64,000 nucleotides of DNA from Lates calcarifer (GCF_001640805.2 NC_066838.1:2883101-2947100), one strand, 5' to 3'; positions 34,380 through 47,409 are shown, numbered from the stretch's first letter. A program made the numbers and translations. Notes: a model not told the origin generated them from the sequence alone.

Positions 34380-34997
34380 GCAGTGACAATGATTTTTCTG
34401 TGGTGGGCTGCCGCTACAAAATGTATACAGTGGAAACACTCTAGTGTCTATCCTGACATTTATCTGGATGTTACTTTGACACATCCCACCCACCTAAACA
34501 TTGTCACAGACCAATCACTCCCCCCCCAATCTGCAACAGCACTCCCCAATGACAGGGGCCTCCCTGAACAGGACAGAGCTCCCATTACACCACACAAACT
34601 GCTCAGAAATGTCTTGAGGAACACGACAAAGAGCCCAGGATGTTGATCCCAACACCTAGATAATATTATACATGTCCCAGAGATGCTGGATCAAAGTTTG
34701 GAGGCCAGGTCAACGTCTTGGGCTATTTGTCATGTTTCTAGGGCCATTTCTGAGCAGTTTTTGTGGTGTGGTGGGAGCACTGTCATGCTGGGGGAGGCCC
34801 CTGCCAATGGAGAGTGCTGTTGTGTTGTGTCACTGGAGGGTGTGCTCGGTCTGCAACAATATTTAGGTAGATGACCGAATTAACATCCAGATGAATGCCA
34901 GAATTCTAGGTTTCTCAGCAGCAACATCATATTGTAACGAGATGAGCAACTTACTCACTTCACTTATCAGTGGTTTTAATGTTATGACTGATCAGTG
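34380..34997. mobile_element. two Tc1-like transposon fragments fused as an inverted repeat
   Basis: The left arm (34452-34648, forward) reads YLDVTLTHPTHLNIVTDQ in translation, a Tc1-like transposase region. It continues with nucleotide matches to the catalytic QDNAPCH region. The right arm (34711-34905) is the same stretch reversed. Its reverse complement contains ATTCATCTGGATGTTAATTC, ACCTAAATATTGTTGCAGAC, CAACAGCACTC, GGCAGGGGCCTCCC and AAACTGCTCAGAAATG, all with near-identical partners in the left arm. Beyond the right arm a terminus is preserved: TTTTAATGTTATGACTGATCAGTG (24 bases ending at 34997). The left copy has no matching terminus. Neither arm is translatable throughout. Confidence 0.85.
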
Positions 34998-37900
34998 CAG
35001 ATATAGGTCAGGAGCCTTGATTAATGTTTACATTAAACATCAAACTGAGGAGAAAATGTGGTCTCAGTGACTGTGGTATAATTTTTTATGTCAACAATCA
35101 TATCACATGATCTTTGAGTATTTCTGAAACTGCTGATGAGAAAGGTCAAAAGAAAATGTGGGCCATGGGGCCATGGGGCCATAGCAGCTGTAAATGAGAA
35201 GAGTCACTGTTCAGTAAATTTAGGTGAACTTCTTCAAGTTCTTACAAGTTGTAACTAATGACTTTACTGATCACAAGTAATTTACTAAAGCTTTACAGAT
35301 AAGTTGTAATCCATCAACAAAAACTATTTTGGTTGGAAATTTGTGAAAAATCCAATTGCTTAGTAGTTGTCCTTTCTTTGGTAAACTTGCAGTTATAAAT
35401 GTTGGTAATCCATTATTAAATGCTCAGAAAAATATCAATACAGGGACAGTTTCTTTGCATCCACTCTCCAGATTGTAACTGGTCACATGGTCCAATCAGT
35501 CAAAGGGATTTTTTACAACCTGTAACTCAAAATAGGACCAAAATAGGAGGAGTTCTACCTCATCCATAAAACTTGTACTTTATTAGTGATAACTAAACGC
35601 TTTACTGGTTAATAAACTCTTTAAGTGTGCTTTGTTAGAAAGTGGTACAGTGATACTGAATAAAACTAAAACTGATTAAAAATAGTTTAAAAAAAAATAC
35701 ATAGTCAGTGCTCCAGCTGTTTTGAACTAGTATCTTGAGGGAAAAAAGAGATTAAACAGCACTAACGTGGCTTAAATGCCAGGAGGACAACAAGATAAAA
35801 AGTATGTTGTTCACACTCTCAGCAGCAACACCACCACAACATCTGACCCCTGAACTTTAAAGCTTCCTCAGAGCCCTCTCCCAAACTGAAGCCCTTCAAG
35901 CTACCCTGCGTCTCAAGGGAATTTTGCACAGTACAGGTGCACTCTGTAACTCGTACAGCCTTTATTACTCCCATATATCCAGATCCTTCAAGCCACCAAA
36001 TGCTGCTGATTCTAACTTTACCATCTCAAATGTTCCATAGCTTTCCTTTAAAAAGCTCAGCAGTGTCTCCTCTGCAGACCTCTAGTCCTGACAGTGAGTT
36101 ATGTTCCAATGGAAGTCTTTTATCCTCTGCAGCATTCACTTTCTTTAATCGCGGTGGGTTGACTTTGCTTGCCATCACTTTTGTTAGTGTCAATTACAAA
36201 ATATTATATATTATAAAATATATTATTAAATCCATGATATCCATCTTGGTTCAATTGATTAGAGGTATGATTTTTTATTGTTTGCTGTGATTTTCATGTA
36301 ATTGATTTCACTGATTGATTTTAACGTGATGGCAGAATGAAGCCAGATAGCCTCATGTTTGCTGTAGCTGTATTTTACTCCAACAACAATATGCATTTTA
36401 ATCCTTTAATGCAATAGCCAAGACCTGACTTAGCTACAAATCTGCAGTGAGTTTAGGCTTTATTTAATCTAAAAGATAAACCCTGAGTAGCCTGATATAA
36501 ACCAGAAGAAAAAATCCATGGCTCTTGCATGACTTTCCATAACTTCACTTCTATGCCCTAAAATTATTCTTTCTTCCTTCTTTGCTGATGTTGGTTTTTG
36601 GCTCAGAAGTTCTGAAGGGGTGATCTGTCTACCACCAGTGTTACTGTATGTTTGCTGTGGAAAACAAAAACAGCTGATGCTGCGAATGTGTGAAAAAAGT
36701 TGTAGCTTTGTAAAGTTTATTTCCTTCTTTAAAATTCATTGATATTCCACAGAGATGTACACTCAGTTGGACTAACATCATGTGACTCCTGAACACAAAC
36801 ATATACATCCTGACTTTTTTTTTTTTTTCTAAATTTGATGAATAACAAAGTTGTCATAAAATTTGCACATGACAATATGAATACAGTATTAAAGATGGAG
36901 TTTTCTTGTATATCTTAAAACATATTTGATTTTTAAAAGTAATTGTGAGAAACACTTTGCAATACAATACACAAAAACTTGAATAGCTAGTGAAGAGCAA
37001 ATCAGGAGAAATCTAATAATTAATCAGTGATTAATGAATAGTTCCTGAATAACTAGATGTACATGTGGACCCACAGCTAAAAACATTGCCTCATGGCACT
37101 ACTAATGGTCAACAACTCCACATGATATCTTTAAACTACAGAACAAGGTAGTTCTATATCTTAGCCGACCTTTGGCCCTACCCTGTAGGGCCATGTAGAC
37201 CCTGTTTCAGAATCTATTTTATGACCTTGTAGTTTATTTTGTGTTTACATGGAACATATTCCAAAATAACAATGATCACATCAAACATACAGAAAAACCT
37301 TGGGCTAGGTGTATCATGTCAGCATGGTTTATTTATCTCTTTAAATTGGAGTATAAACATCTCAACATATGAATATAAAAGTGAATCCCTTAAAACCAAA
37401 TTTCCTATAGATGGACACTTTGCAGCCTGTGTATATAACTGTCAGTTATAAATATACAACCACCTTCATCGGTGTAGAGTGACAAGAATTAACCAGGAGT
37501 GAGGACAAAACTCAGATAAAGAGAATTTGTAGATATTAAATTTTAAAAAAAGACTATAGACACTGTGGTGGATACAACAAGCAGTATTTAATTGTGACAT
37601 TTTGCATGGACACCCCTGGATAAGTGCGGTGAAATTCTTATTGGTATGACTGATTTATTTTTTTCACAACAAATCAGTGTTATATTCATGAAGCACAAAT
37701 CAACAAACAATGTATTCAAGAAAGATGGTCTGTTAATGTTTGGTAAAAACCTAAATCACATAGTGTCTGATGGAAAACAACAACAGTGTAGAGCCATAAG
37801 CCAGTGTTATTCTTCAAGTGTACAAGTGTCTGCATGATGTAAATTTCATCATCTGAGGGTGTATGCAGAGCTCTGTGTGGACATCCGTGTACCCACCAAT

Positions 37901-38770
37901 TTGTTATGTCCATGTGGACCAACTGCGCATGAGCTCTCTTGTTGTAATTGAATGGCCGCACATGCCTCTTTATTTTTACTTGATTCATAGTGCACATGCG
38001 TGGAAAACGGAAATGACAATCTACTGTGTGTATATTGAACATGTCCTCCTAGGTGACTCCAAGCAGAGTATAATGATAACAACTACATGTCTGTGGTGTC
38101 TGCAGCTGTCCATGTATACATCTGCAAGCAAGAATAGTTGAGGCTTTATATGAAGCAGAACTTAACCAAAAGTAAAATTTCTTTTCAGGAGTGCCCTATG
38201 TGTGGAAGAGAAATTGGTAAGAAAATTATAAGGGGAAAATGGCTTAACCACTCTCTACTGGAGTGACACATTCACCTGCCTTAAAAACGTGAATCTTAAG
38301 CATATGGTGAAAAATAAAAAAGACCCTCACCAACAGTATCACTGGATATTGATCGCTCCTTTTTAAAGAGGTGCACTCAGACCTGCTCAGTTAACACCCA
38401 AGTCATCATCTCCTCTCTTCCCTGAGTGCTGTATCCTCTCCCATTCAACCAGTCCTGTGTAAGGTTATCTATAATGAATGAGATGTGTGGGAGAGACACC
38501 ACACATATTAATAAAGCTTTACCTACTATATGTGGAGGGTAAAAAAGAGATAGCAGCTAAAAAGAGTATGACCACTGACAGCTTCCTACAATGCATGAAA
38601 TTACCTGAATTCTGTGTCATGAATAAATAAAAGCAGAGTAAAACCACATGAGTATTATATCAGGTACTTAAAGAGCAGCATTGTCTGTAATTTCTGTTTA
38701 CCTGTTTTTTATTCATGAACGTTCTTACAAAGGAATTACATGATATATCACTGTAAAAGAAGATTATGGG
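34998..38770. other. gene-free unique sequence
   Basis: Nearly 4 kb without a recognised gene. Contains a short tandem GGGCCAT repeat at 35160-35182 and a T15 run near 36815. CDS-like character was not seen in any frame. Confidence 0.5.
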
Positions 38771-39363
38771 AAAGCTCAGAAGTCCCAACAAGTGACTTTT
38801 TTTCCCTCTTTCTTCCTCTCCCTCCATTTCTTTCTCCATTCTCTGTGTCTCCCGAGCACACTGCTCACAAGACATAGTGTACGGAAAGGAGGACTCTGTG
38901 TGCCCTTTGATAGATATAGAGAGTCTATGAATAGGTCAAAGGTTGTTAATGAATGTTGTTTTCCTCCTCCGCTGATACTGTCCTACTGCTAAGCCCTTGT
39001 GTTTAAAGCTGTCAAGTAGCAAGCCAAAACCATTACGACCTCAGGATAAATACAGAACATTCACAGTAATCCTGTGTGCATGTATGTGTGTGTATGTGTG
39101 TGTGTTGCTGCTTCTGCAGTACCTTCTACTAGGGCTGATGTTGTCAAAGTCATTGGGCAGCATTTTCAGGACAAAGAAATTGGGTTAAGTCAGGAGAAAT
39201 CTATGATGCACGAGTACACAAACAAACACACACACACTTGTGCTGCATGCAGGAAAGCAGGAAATGGCAGAGTGTGTGTATAAATACCCACATCATCAAC
39301 AGTACTGTGGAAGACAGTGTCTGAGAGTGTTTTGGAGCTTTGTGCTCATAAATCATACTGGAC

Positions 39364-39390
39364 GAGAGAGAGAGAGATAGAGAGAGAGAG
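39364..39390. repeat. (GA)n microsatellite
   Basis: GAGAGAGAGAGATAGAGAGAGAGAG run with one interruption. Confidence 0.9.
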
Positions 39391-39429
39391 CAATGGAGGA
39401 TATGCTGAAACTCACTTGGCTAGCTGCTT

Positions 39430-39950
39430 TTTACTATTTCAAACCTCCCCCATCTTCCATTTTTTTTCTTGCTCATATCCCACATCCTTTTTTTCCCCTT
39501 TCATTCTCCCCATTCTCACAATTTCCCACTTCTTTTCCTTCCTTTCCGTTTCACCCTCCTTTTCATCACCCTGGATTATCCTCTCCCATTCCTCTCTGTG
39601 TCCTCTAACCCTCCTCTACTCTTCTTCCCTCTACTTTCATTGTCTCTCCAATCGTCCACCTCCTTCTGTCTTTTTTTCCCTCTGTGTTCCTCGTACGACT
39701 GATAGCAAGTGCACCCAGGCCCAGCCAGTACCAATCCATCTCAGCAAAGACTCTGCAATCTCTGATATCCCCCCACCCCTCCCATCGGCTCCTACACTTA
39801 CCTGCACCAGTCACCCTGCCATACCTCACTATACCTTCCTCACTCTGCTCTGCCCCCATCCTTACGCTTCTACTCACCACTTCCCTCTTCCATTATCCAT
39901 TACTCTTTCCTTGTCCGTCCAGCACACATCCGTCTCCAGCTTTGGAACCA
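39430..39950 (+). repeat. long pyrimidine-rich tract
   Basis: About 500 bases of C/T-rich, A-poor DNA (TTTTTTTCCCCTTTCATTCT-like). It generates the longest open frames in the window (over 200 codons, Ser/Pro/Leu/Phe-rich, overlapping in several frames). Their composition follows the tract, with no domain or motif, so I do not call them genes. Confidence 0.8.
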
Positions 39951-39959
39951 GAAAACACT

Positions 39960-41350
39960 GAGGCCCAGATTCAACTAAACATGTGCCAAGAAAACAAAGT
40001 GTGAAATCACCTAAATGACCAAACAGCACTTTCTCCTTCACAAACCCATGAATGAAAAGTCAGTGTGTTAACACGTATTTGCAGGGAAAATATTAATGTC
40101 ACCAATAACTTCAATAAAATCAGTTACTGTGTGCTGCTACATTTTGCTTGTCAAACACACACAGAGACAGCCCAGTTTCAACTCATCAGGGAAAATCCAC
40201 ACACTCAGATGATATTGTGTAATTATACTGTTTAGCTTTTGAATTCATGCTAAAATCACATATCTGTGAAAAAAAAAACCCTTTGGTTGGCCTGATCTGC
40301 CTTCACACCACAAATTAACTGAATTCACTTGGAACCAGGCTGAGATCCATCCTTATCAGACGGTTTCGATATGGTTCATTCTGCTCTTCAGAGTTCAGAT
40401 GTTCACACCAGTCTGAACTAACTGAGCCATATGGATAAACACACCTCAACAGTTTGTGTAAACCGAACACATGAGGTGTGATAGGACCCTTAAAGGCAGC
40501 ACAGTGGCAACTACATTTGATGGAAAGATGCAAACAGCGTGAGATAAAGGTATGTTCATTTTTATTATTTACATTATTTCAGTCTAAGTGGGAAATTTCA
40601 GTAAATCAGTAAATCAAAATGAAACATGATTTCCCCTCTTGAACATTCGGAGACAAAAACAAAAACACAAAGGGTCTGCAGGAAAATAACAGAAATAACT
40701 GAGCTTCTAGTTCTAGTTGTTAGACAAAAAAACACATGCATATGTTGCTGGTGAGCATAGCTAACATCTGTACAGTCTTTACATTATCTGTTGGAGATGA
40801 ACTGACTTGACCTGCACAAGCAGCACAACAGTCTGCAATGATTAGAATCACATGGTAACGTATGAAGTGTGGAGGACAGGACTACCTATTTGCTTTGGGT
40901 ATTGACAACCATGTCATTTGCGGTCACCACAACTGGACCAATTACAGAAAGACAGCTAATGCTAGCTAGACCCCCTTGAGTGTGCAGGAAGTGTCAGGTA
41001 AGTCTGCAGATTTGAAATAACATGAGTGAAACGTAATGTCCACTGCGAATCATGCTGCACTTTTCCACACCAATACTTGACCGCACAATGGATTCTCCCA
41101 AATGTATGATGTTGTAAAGTGACAGATGGCTTAAATTGCTAATGGTTTATAACTAGTGTTATGTGTTATGTGATGATGTACTCAAGTAGAGGACAAGCTT
41201 AGACATTGTTTCCACAAGAAGTATCCTCTTATGAAAAATGTAACAGTAGAAACATATCTGCAGAATTATTACTTTTTCTTTCCTTACACAAAAAACAAGG
41301 AAAATTCAAAATTCAGTTTGGTTTAAATGCAGACCTGATGTTGACTGTGA
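39960..41350. other. gene-free sequence
   Basis: No exon seen. 40285-40500 has weakly inverted ends (GCCTTCACACCAC and GAGGTGTGATAGG) and could be a decayed MITE. The rest is unremarkable. Confidence 0.4.
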
Positions 41351-41351
41351 C

Positions 41352-42300
41352 CATTGGTGAAGGAGGTATTCTAATCCTTTCCTTGAGTAAAAGTACTAAT
41401 ACTATAGTGTAGAAATTGTCATGGCTGGAGTTTTCCTTGTGTCTCTGTGTTTGCGGCCTTGGAAGATTGGCACCTGTCTCATCTCCACACCTCCAACTCA
41501 TCACCAATCAATGCCAGTACAAGAACCCTGGCTATCCTATCACTCTTAGCCAGACTATTTCGCCTCATACATGGTATTCAACTACTTGCAACTCAGCTGG
41601 TGCCTTGCCTGACCTCATGTTTCCCTCGTGCTTTGGGATTTGCCAGCCAATCTCCATCATTCCCCCTCTTCACTCAGCTGCCTGTCCTTGCCTCATCACC
41701 CCTCGTCTTCTCTCAACCAATTTATCTTATTCCATTAGATCTCATACCTTTTACTACAACTGCCTGCCTCTGTGTCTGGATGCTTACACAAACAAGTTTT
41801 AACAAAAATACAAGTAAAAGTCCATCTGTGAAAATGTTACTGAAGTAAAAGTAAATGTAATCAGAAAAATGTACTTTATACCATATTAGATGTAAAAATA
41901 CTATGTAGAAAAGTGTCCTCTATGACTGTAATTCTGTCATATACAGTTATTATTGCTCATGCAACTAATGATTATTTTATGGATTCATCTGCAGGGTATT
42001 TTTGTATCTATTAATTGATTATTTGGTTTGTAAACATTTTTTTAAAAAGCGCATCATCACAAATACCATATGTAACTCACCTCAGTAGTAGAAATAAACC
42101 TCAAACTGAACTGTTACTGTTGTTGTTGTTGTTTTCTTTTTGTCTGTCAGTTACTTTACTTGTACATACTGTCAAGTAATTTAGTTTGTAATAAAATAAA
42201 TAATCATTTGTTAAATAACCATTAACTATCTGTCAAATAAATGTAGTGGAGTAAAAAAGTTAAATATTTGCTGGAGATAGTATAAAAGAGCATAAAGCAT
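41352..42300 (+). repeat. dispersed fish repeat, family B, split by an insertion
   Basis: The left piece (41352-41412) reads TTGGTGAAGGAGGTATTCTA, TTGAGTAAAAGTACTAATAC. The right piece (about 41803-42300) reads AATACAAGTAAAAGTCCATC, then AATAAATGTAGTGGAGTAAA and AAGAGCATAAAG. I recognise the order as one abundant percomorph repeat built on AAGTAAAAGTAC words (usual start GTGGTGGAAGAAGTATTCAGA). Partial copies lie at 42585-42640 and 48085-48285. It is noncoding. Confidence 0.75.
41413..41802 (+). mobile_element. inserted segment of unlike composition inside family B
   Basis: About 390 bases, CT-rich and A-poor, begin just after ACTATAGTGTAGAAAT and start TGTCATGGCTGGAGTTTTCC. They end before AACAAAAATACAAG. 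Removing them restores the order of the family B repeat. The start word TGTCATGG is found at the tips of some fish repeats. No matching right tip is clear, so the type (solo LTR, SINE or other) is undecided. Two overlapping open frames of about 130 codons fall here, without motifs. Confidence 0.5.
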
Positions 42301-42328
42301 AAAGATCAAATATTTCAGTTTTATACTT

Positions 42329-42562
42329 AAAGGATAACTCCAGTGTTTTTGAACATGGGTGTTATTTTTCCCATGTTTTCAGGTGTAAATGATCAATAAG
42401 GCACTGCTGCAGCTACCATAAACAGCTGCAGCAAACAAATTGTTATTATAAGTGTCTGACAACATTACAGACAGGATTCTTACAGAACCAGAAACATCAC
42501 TATATATCACAGATACAGCAGAACACAGGAGCTGCTGGAATACCAGTGCCTTGATCTTGTAG
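42329..42562 (+). repeat. dispersed fish repeat, family C
   Basis: Starts AAAGGATAACTCCAGTGTTT and contains TTTTCCCATGTTTTCAGGTG, AAACATCACTATATATCACA and CAGGAGCTGCTGGAATACCA. I recognise it as a recurrent teleost repeat. One copy in this window; noncoding. Confidence 0.6.
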
Positions 42563-42584
42563 TTTGTCTGTGTTATTAGTGAGT

Positions 42585-42640
42585 TGCAGTGGTGGAAGAC
42601 ATAGTCAGATCTTTTACATAAGTGAAAGTATAACTGACTG
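42585..42640 (+). repeat. family B repeat, 5' end fragment
   Basis: GCAGTGGTGGAAGACATAGT followed by CAGATCTTTTACATAAGTGA. This is the start of family B, here truncated. Confidence 0.65.
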
Positions 42641-45600
42641 ACATATTACACACATCAAGTAAGTTCCAAGATGAGCTCCAATAGGTTTCCATATTTTGCT
42701 CAAATGAATGGAAAGAAATGTAAGCCTGAGATTGTACAGAAACACTGAAGCATTGTTTGCAAAGTGGTTAGCTGTGATGTAAAGCGTACGTTTTGTAGTT
42801 TGCTCAACAATTGATTTGCAACATTTTTTTTTTTAATGAAACACAACCCTCCTTTAAAATTGGACAAAGGACAAAGAGGAAATAGGAATGAAATCAAGGA
42901 GGAAGAGTGCTGGAATGTAAACTCTTTTGTCCAACAGGTGAGAACGAGAGGCTGAGAGAGAGTGAGGAAGCAAGGGAGAGGGCGAGGAGTTAAGGTTGTA
43001 GAAAGGCACTTTATATTATCTCACCGCCTCAGCCCCGGCAGCGTCCTCCCTGAGCCCGGGGCCTGCTGTATCGCACCTATATCTCAACAAATTCTCTCAG
43101 CCAGACCCTGCAGCCTTTTCATCATCAGCCAGCGTACCGCTTCTCATAATGTCCTCAGGAGCACCCCCACCCCCCCGGCTCCCCCACCTTTCTCCTTTAT
43201 AATAGCCTCAGTCGGCTTCGCTCTGTCATTCAGCTAATATTTTGTTCATCTTCTGGAAAGTGGATGTGCACCTTGAAGAAACTTTTGTCCCAGAGGTAAA
43301 AGTGTTTCCATTAGGTCTCTTCAAGACTGGCACTGTCAGTCTGACTACACTCTATAGTCTGGGAGCTAAATTGTCCAACATCACACACACATAAAACACA
43401 CACATATACACACACACAAAGGGGAAAAAAACACAAATGCATACTTGTACATTATCATGTGCATTCTTGAGCAACTCATGAAAGTGAAGACATTAAATGC
43501 AGGTATATAAAGAGAGGCATGTTTACCTTAACACACAAAACACACAAAAAGACACACACACAGACACACATATGCACACAGCTGAAGACACCCAGTTTAT
43601 CACCATCTCTGAAGTCGGGGTTTCCATCTTGTGGAGCGACTTACTAATTTCAGGACCTTGAATAAAGTGTTGGTGATAAATCAGAGCTGCCAGCACCAAA
43701 ATACACACAGATTCATCACTGGATTAGCGCTCTACTTTTATTCATCTCTTTTTCTCTTTCTTTGTCTCTTTCTGTCTTTCTTTTTCTTTCCCACACCAAC
43801 ACACACAGGCTCATGTATGTAATTAGTCTTTCAATGCCTCTCCCACTGTCTGTATTATTAACCACATTTGAATTAAAGGACACACTCTGGCTCAACAGCA
43901 ATTTGCCTTACATTGTATTACCACTGAGGGAACAGAAATTCAGGCCAGAAGGAGAACTACTCCACACTGGTCAACACTTACTAGTCATATCAAAAATTAT
44001 TGTATTAACTATACTATTAACTAATTAACTATTATATGTACTATCTCCATATTAGAACACATGGATAAACACAGAATAAAGTGTAGAGAGGAGAATCTAG
44101 CACTAACACTGAGGCATATTACCAGACCTATATTCATCAGGTGAGAAACACCACTCTAAATAAGTGCAAATGTTGCTCCTTTTCTGCTGGATGTGTAGGC
44201 AACTGCTAACATGTCAGATCATTTCAGCCTTTTTAAGCCATAAAATGTGGCTTTGAATATGTTTTTGAAGAGTTCTGCCTCAAAATGTAAAAAAGGTAAA
44301 AAGAATTTGATAGTCTGAAAAAACAGACTTCATCTGTGAAGTAGGCATTATAACTACATCGACACAGATTTGTGAAACTGTTGTATTTAGTGTTTTTAGA
44401 TTTGTTATTGTTTTGCTTGAGACACACCAAGAAAATTACATATTTTGTGTATAACGAATTGTATTGTAACAACATTTCTTATATAGCATTTAAGACTGTA
44501 GTTGATCACATGTGTTATAACAGCAGTGGAAGAAACAAATCAAATTCATAAACCTTGATCTAACATGAGAGACAAAACAACTTTGTATAGTCTTACCTGT
44601 TATCACAGGGAGCCTGTGAGTCAATCAGACCAGTACCTGTTGCTGTATGTGTGTTATTGTAAGAAAGAAATTTTAATTGCTTTTTGGGTTCAGCAGCTGG
44701 AGTGTTTGCCCTCTGGCTGTGTACTGGAGAGCAGCCCTGCAAACAAACTGGAGGTACGTCAAGCTCTACCAGAGAAAAGTGAACATACTCAATCATCATG
44801 ACAGCAAAAACTGGGAAATTAAAGCCCAGTTTTAAAATACTATCTGTACCTGTCACCTCAAAAGTTGCATCAGTAAATTTTGTCATTTTGTCTTAACATT
44901 GTTAACACATCATTTAAACAACTTAGAATAACCTAGATCCAATGTGATAAACTGTGATAAGTGTACACTTGCCTAACACACACCAGCAGTACCCACACAC
45001 TGAAAAAAATATAGGCACCGTTCAAAGCCAATGAGTAAGTTTGTTTCCTGAAAATCACTGGACTGAGATAATCTCTGTGGGTGCAGCTGAGAAACTTCTG
45101 TTGTGGTGACAGTTACTTTGCCTTTAAGAACAGACAAGAAATCCATGTCCATGCATTGTTTTATAGGGAGCTTTCACACCTTATCATTTGTGTCAGTTCA
45201 AACTAATTCTGGTGACCACACAGTAACTATTCCTCCCTCTTATATACAGAACAAAAACTTTTTTTGTCTCATTTGTCTGTTCATTACAGATATACTGATA
45301 TGCAAGGTCCAGGTACAATTATTGTCTCCATTAATAATTATTGTTATTAATTATTTCTGTTTTTGACATCAAAGATGATAAACAGACACATAATGTGTGT
45401 AGATCTGTCAGTCTCTGCAATTTGACACAGAACTGTCTGGTCAATGAGCCTCTTGTCATTTAATATGATATCATGTTTCCTCATCTTGGTACATTAGTAA
45501 TAAGTCAGTGTGATCAGGACCACAGCTTAAAAGTGAAAATGATCATTTATCCATTAATTAGGACCCAGTAAAGTCAACAACAGGCAGTTTGGGGACATGG

Positions 45601-46255
45601 TTTAACAGGGAACATCATAGATTTTTCATATATTTTTGAGGTCTAATGGACAGAAATGGACGGAAAAGAGGAAAATTACTCTTGTTGTAGTAAACACCAT
45701 AGAATGGGAGCAGGGTCACTTAATAGTCCAATAAAGTGCCTATTCATCTAATCTACTGTGATGTGCCTAATGACTCACTTGACTGAAACCTAGCACTAAA
45801 ATAAATTTACCATAAGTGTTGACAGCGTTGTCTTTTTGCATTGAACCATTGTTTTATCTCCTATATACAGGTCTGTGCACGAGTACTGATAGAATTTAAT
45901 AATAAAAAAGTGGATATTGTGTTAAGTTTTGTTAAAACCCTTGCTTTAGTGTTTTTGGAACAGCTAAAAACAAGATAGAAATAAATGCCTTAGTGGTAGA
46001 AAATAGTATAGACAGTTACAGCTGACACAGGCATGTATAAGGAAACTTAGTGTTTTTTGTTATTAGTTCATCAGTGTTCATCAGTTCAACATTTTAGAGA
46101 GCAGACAGATAAGAGCAATAATGCAAACAAAGGCAAAAAGTCCATGATAAACAAAGCAAACACAATTTGTGGAATATGCATTTTAAATCACTGTAAAAGT
46201 GCAACAGCTGCAATTGTACGAAAGCAGCAACACATGATAAAACAAGTGTCACATT
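42641..46255. other. gene-free sequence
   Basis: No supported gene. It holds CA-rich stretches (43382-43420, 43530-43570), a C-rich patch at 43160-43185 and a CpG-bearing patch at 43020-43140. Confidence 0.45.
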
Positions 46256-46259
46256 TGTA

Positions 46260-46500
46260 CAATGCTGCACCGGCTCTTGGCGACAGCCGCTGCTTGTGTG
46301 TGCTTGCTCTCTCATGCTCAATTGGTTGCGTGAGACACTGATACACAGCGATCCGCCCTAATGGACTGTACTCTGCCGGGAGTCCTAATTCACAGAGAAA
46401 ATGATCACCTGGCGGCGCCCGGCTCCGAGCGAAGGGGAATGAATGAACAGATGTACGAGGGGAGCGAGGTAGCGTGTTAACACACACACTGCTATCGTGA
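46260..46500. promoter_or_regulatory. candidate conserved noncoding element, CpG-bearing
   Basis: Unusually CpG-rich for this window (CGGCTCTTGGCGACAGCCGC, GCGATCCGCCCTAATGGAC, TGGCGGCGCCCGGCTCCGAG). It is repeat-free and has homeobox-like CCTAATTC and TGATCACC. It could be an enhancer or a small CpG island. No open frame with protein character. Confidence 0.35.
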
Positions 46501-46539
46501 GCCACAGCTGCAGCTCTGATCTCTCCCAGCCCTCGACAT

Positions 46540-46870
46540 GCTCAGCACCCCCGGCCTTCCTTTACAACGCCTCTTTCCCCCCTCTCTCACCCTCTGATTC
46601 TATCCTCTCTCGCCTTCTTCACCACCTCCCACTTACCCCTCTTCCCATTTCTCCATCCAAGTGCTTTGCATTGCTCAGCTCTCTCTCCTCTTTCCCCTTC
46701 CTTAGAATAATGCACCACTTGGCATTCTGGTTCTCCCTTCTTACAGTATTCATTCTCTAATTCCCCCTTTTCCCTCTTCTCTCTTTACCCTCCTCTCTTT
46801 TTCTCTGTCTGTCTCTTTGTCTCTGCCTCCTCTCCTCTGTATCTCTTCCTCCCTCTCCCTCTGTCCTCGA
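46540..46870 (+). repeat. pyrimidine-rich low-complexity tract
   Basis: C/T-rich throughout (CTTTCCCCCCTCTCTCACC to CCTCCCTCTCCCTCTGTCC). Frames over it are compositional. Confidence 0.8.
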
Positions 46871-46874
46871 GTGG

Positions 46875-47150
46875 CCAGGAGAATGATTATGCGAAGCAGG
46901 ACTCAGATCCATCAATGTGTCACCGGCTTGTTCCCCAAGTCCCCTCCAAGGGCCCGGCCCCCCCTGCTTCTCCCCACCTCCGTCTTCTGGCCCTCCTCTG
47001 GCCCACCGACCAGTGATGCATTAGCATGGCGGAGAACAGTGGCGAGACAAGGCACACTTTCGCTGACAATAAGGATAATTGAAACTCGCCTTGATTTAAC
47101 ATTGTTCTTATTGGTTGTTGCCTTGCAGTAATGCAGCGCCATATCTGAGA
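46875..47150. promoter_or_regulatory. candidate conserved noncoding element
   Basis: Repeat-free block with GAATGATTATGCGAAGCAGG, GTGATGCATTAGCATGGCGG, AATAAGGATAATTGAAACTC and TTGCAGTAATGCAGCGCC. Palindromic ATGCATTAGCAT is an octamer- or POU-like word. Inference from texture. Confidence 0.35.
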
Positions 47151-47409
47151 TCAAGTGAGGACTGGGCTGACTGAAACAAAAAAAAGAGAGCGAGTGTGTG
47201 AAACTGTCACATGACCTTGCCATTGAAACAGTTATATATCTGTGTGAAACAAAGGGCAAGTCAATGCTATTCTCAGCCTAAGGAAGAGGTCCATGTAGAC
47301 ACAAAAAGCAGTGTGGCCCAAAGCAATGGACCTCCTACCTTTCTTACTGTGTCTTCTGCTAGAATTTACTCTCACCTTACTCCACCCTCAACTGGTCAAA
47401 CTGCAGTTC

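Noticed and set aside
39317..39961. Longest open frame in the window (over 200 codons, plus strand)
   Set aside because: It lies on a pyrimidine-rich tract and is dominated by Ser/Pro/Leu/Phe. Other frames over the same stretch are also open, and no motif, splice context or start context supports it.
41416..41848. Two overlapping frames of about 130 codons
   Set aside because: They fall in an inserted repeat segment. There is no recognisable domain and both are open only because stop-forming A-rich words are scarce.
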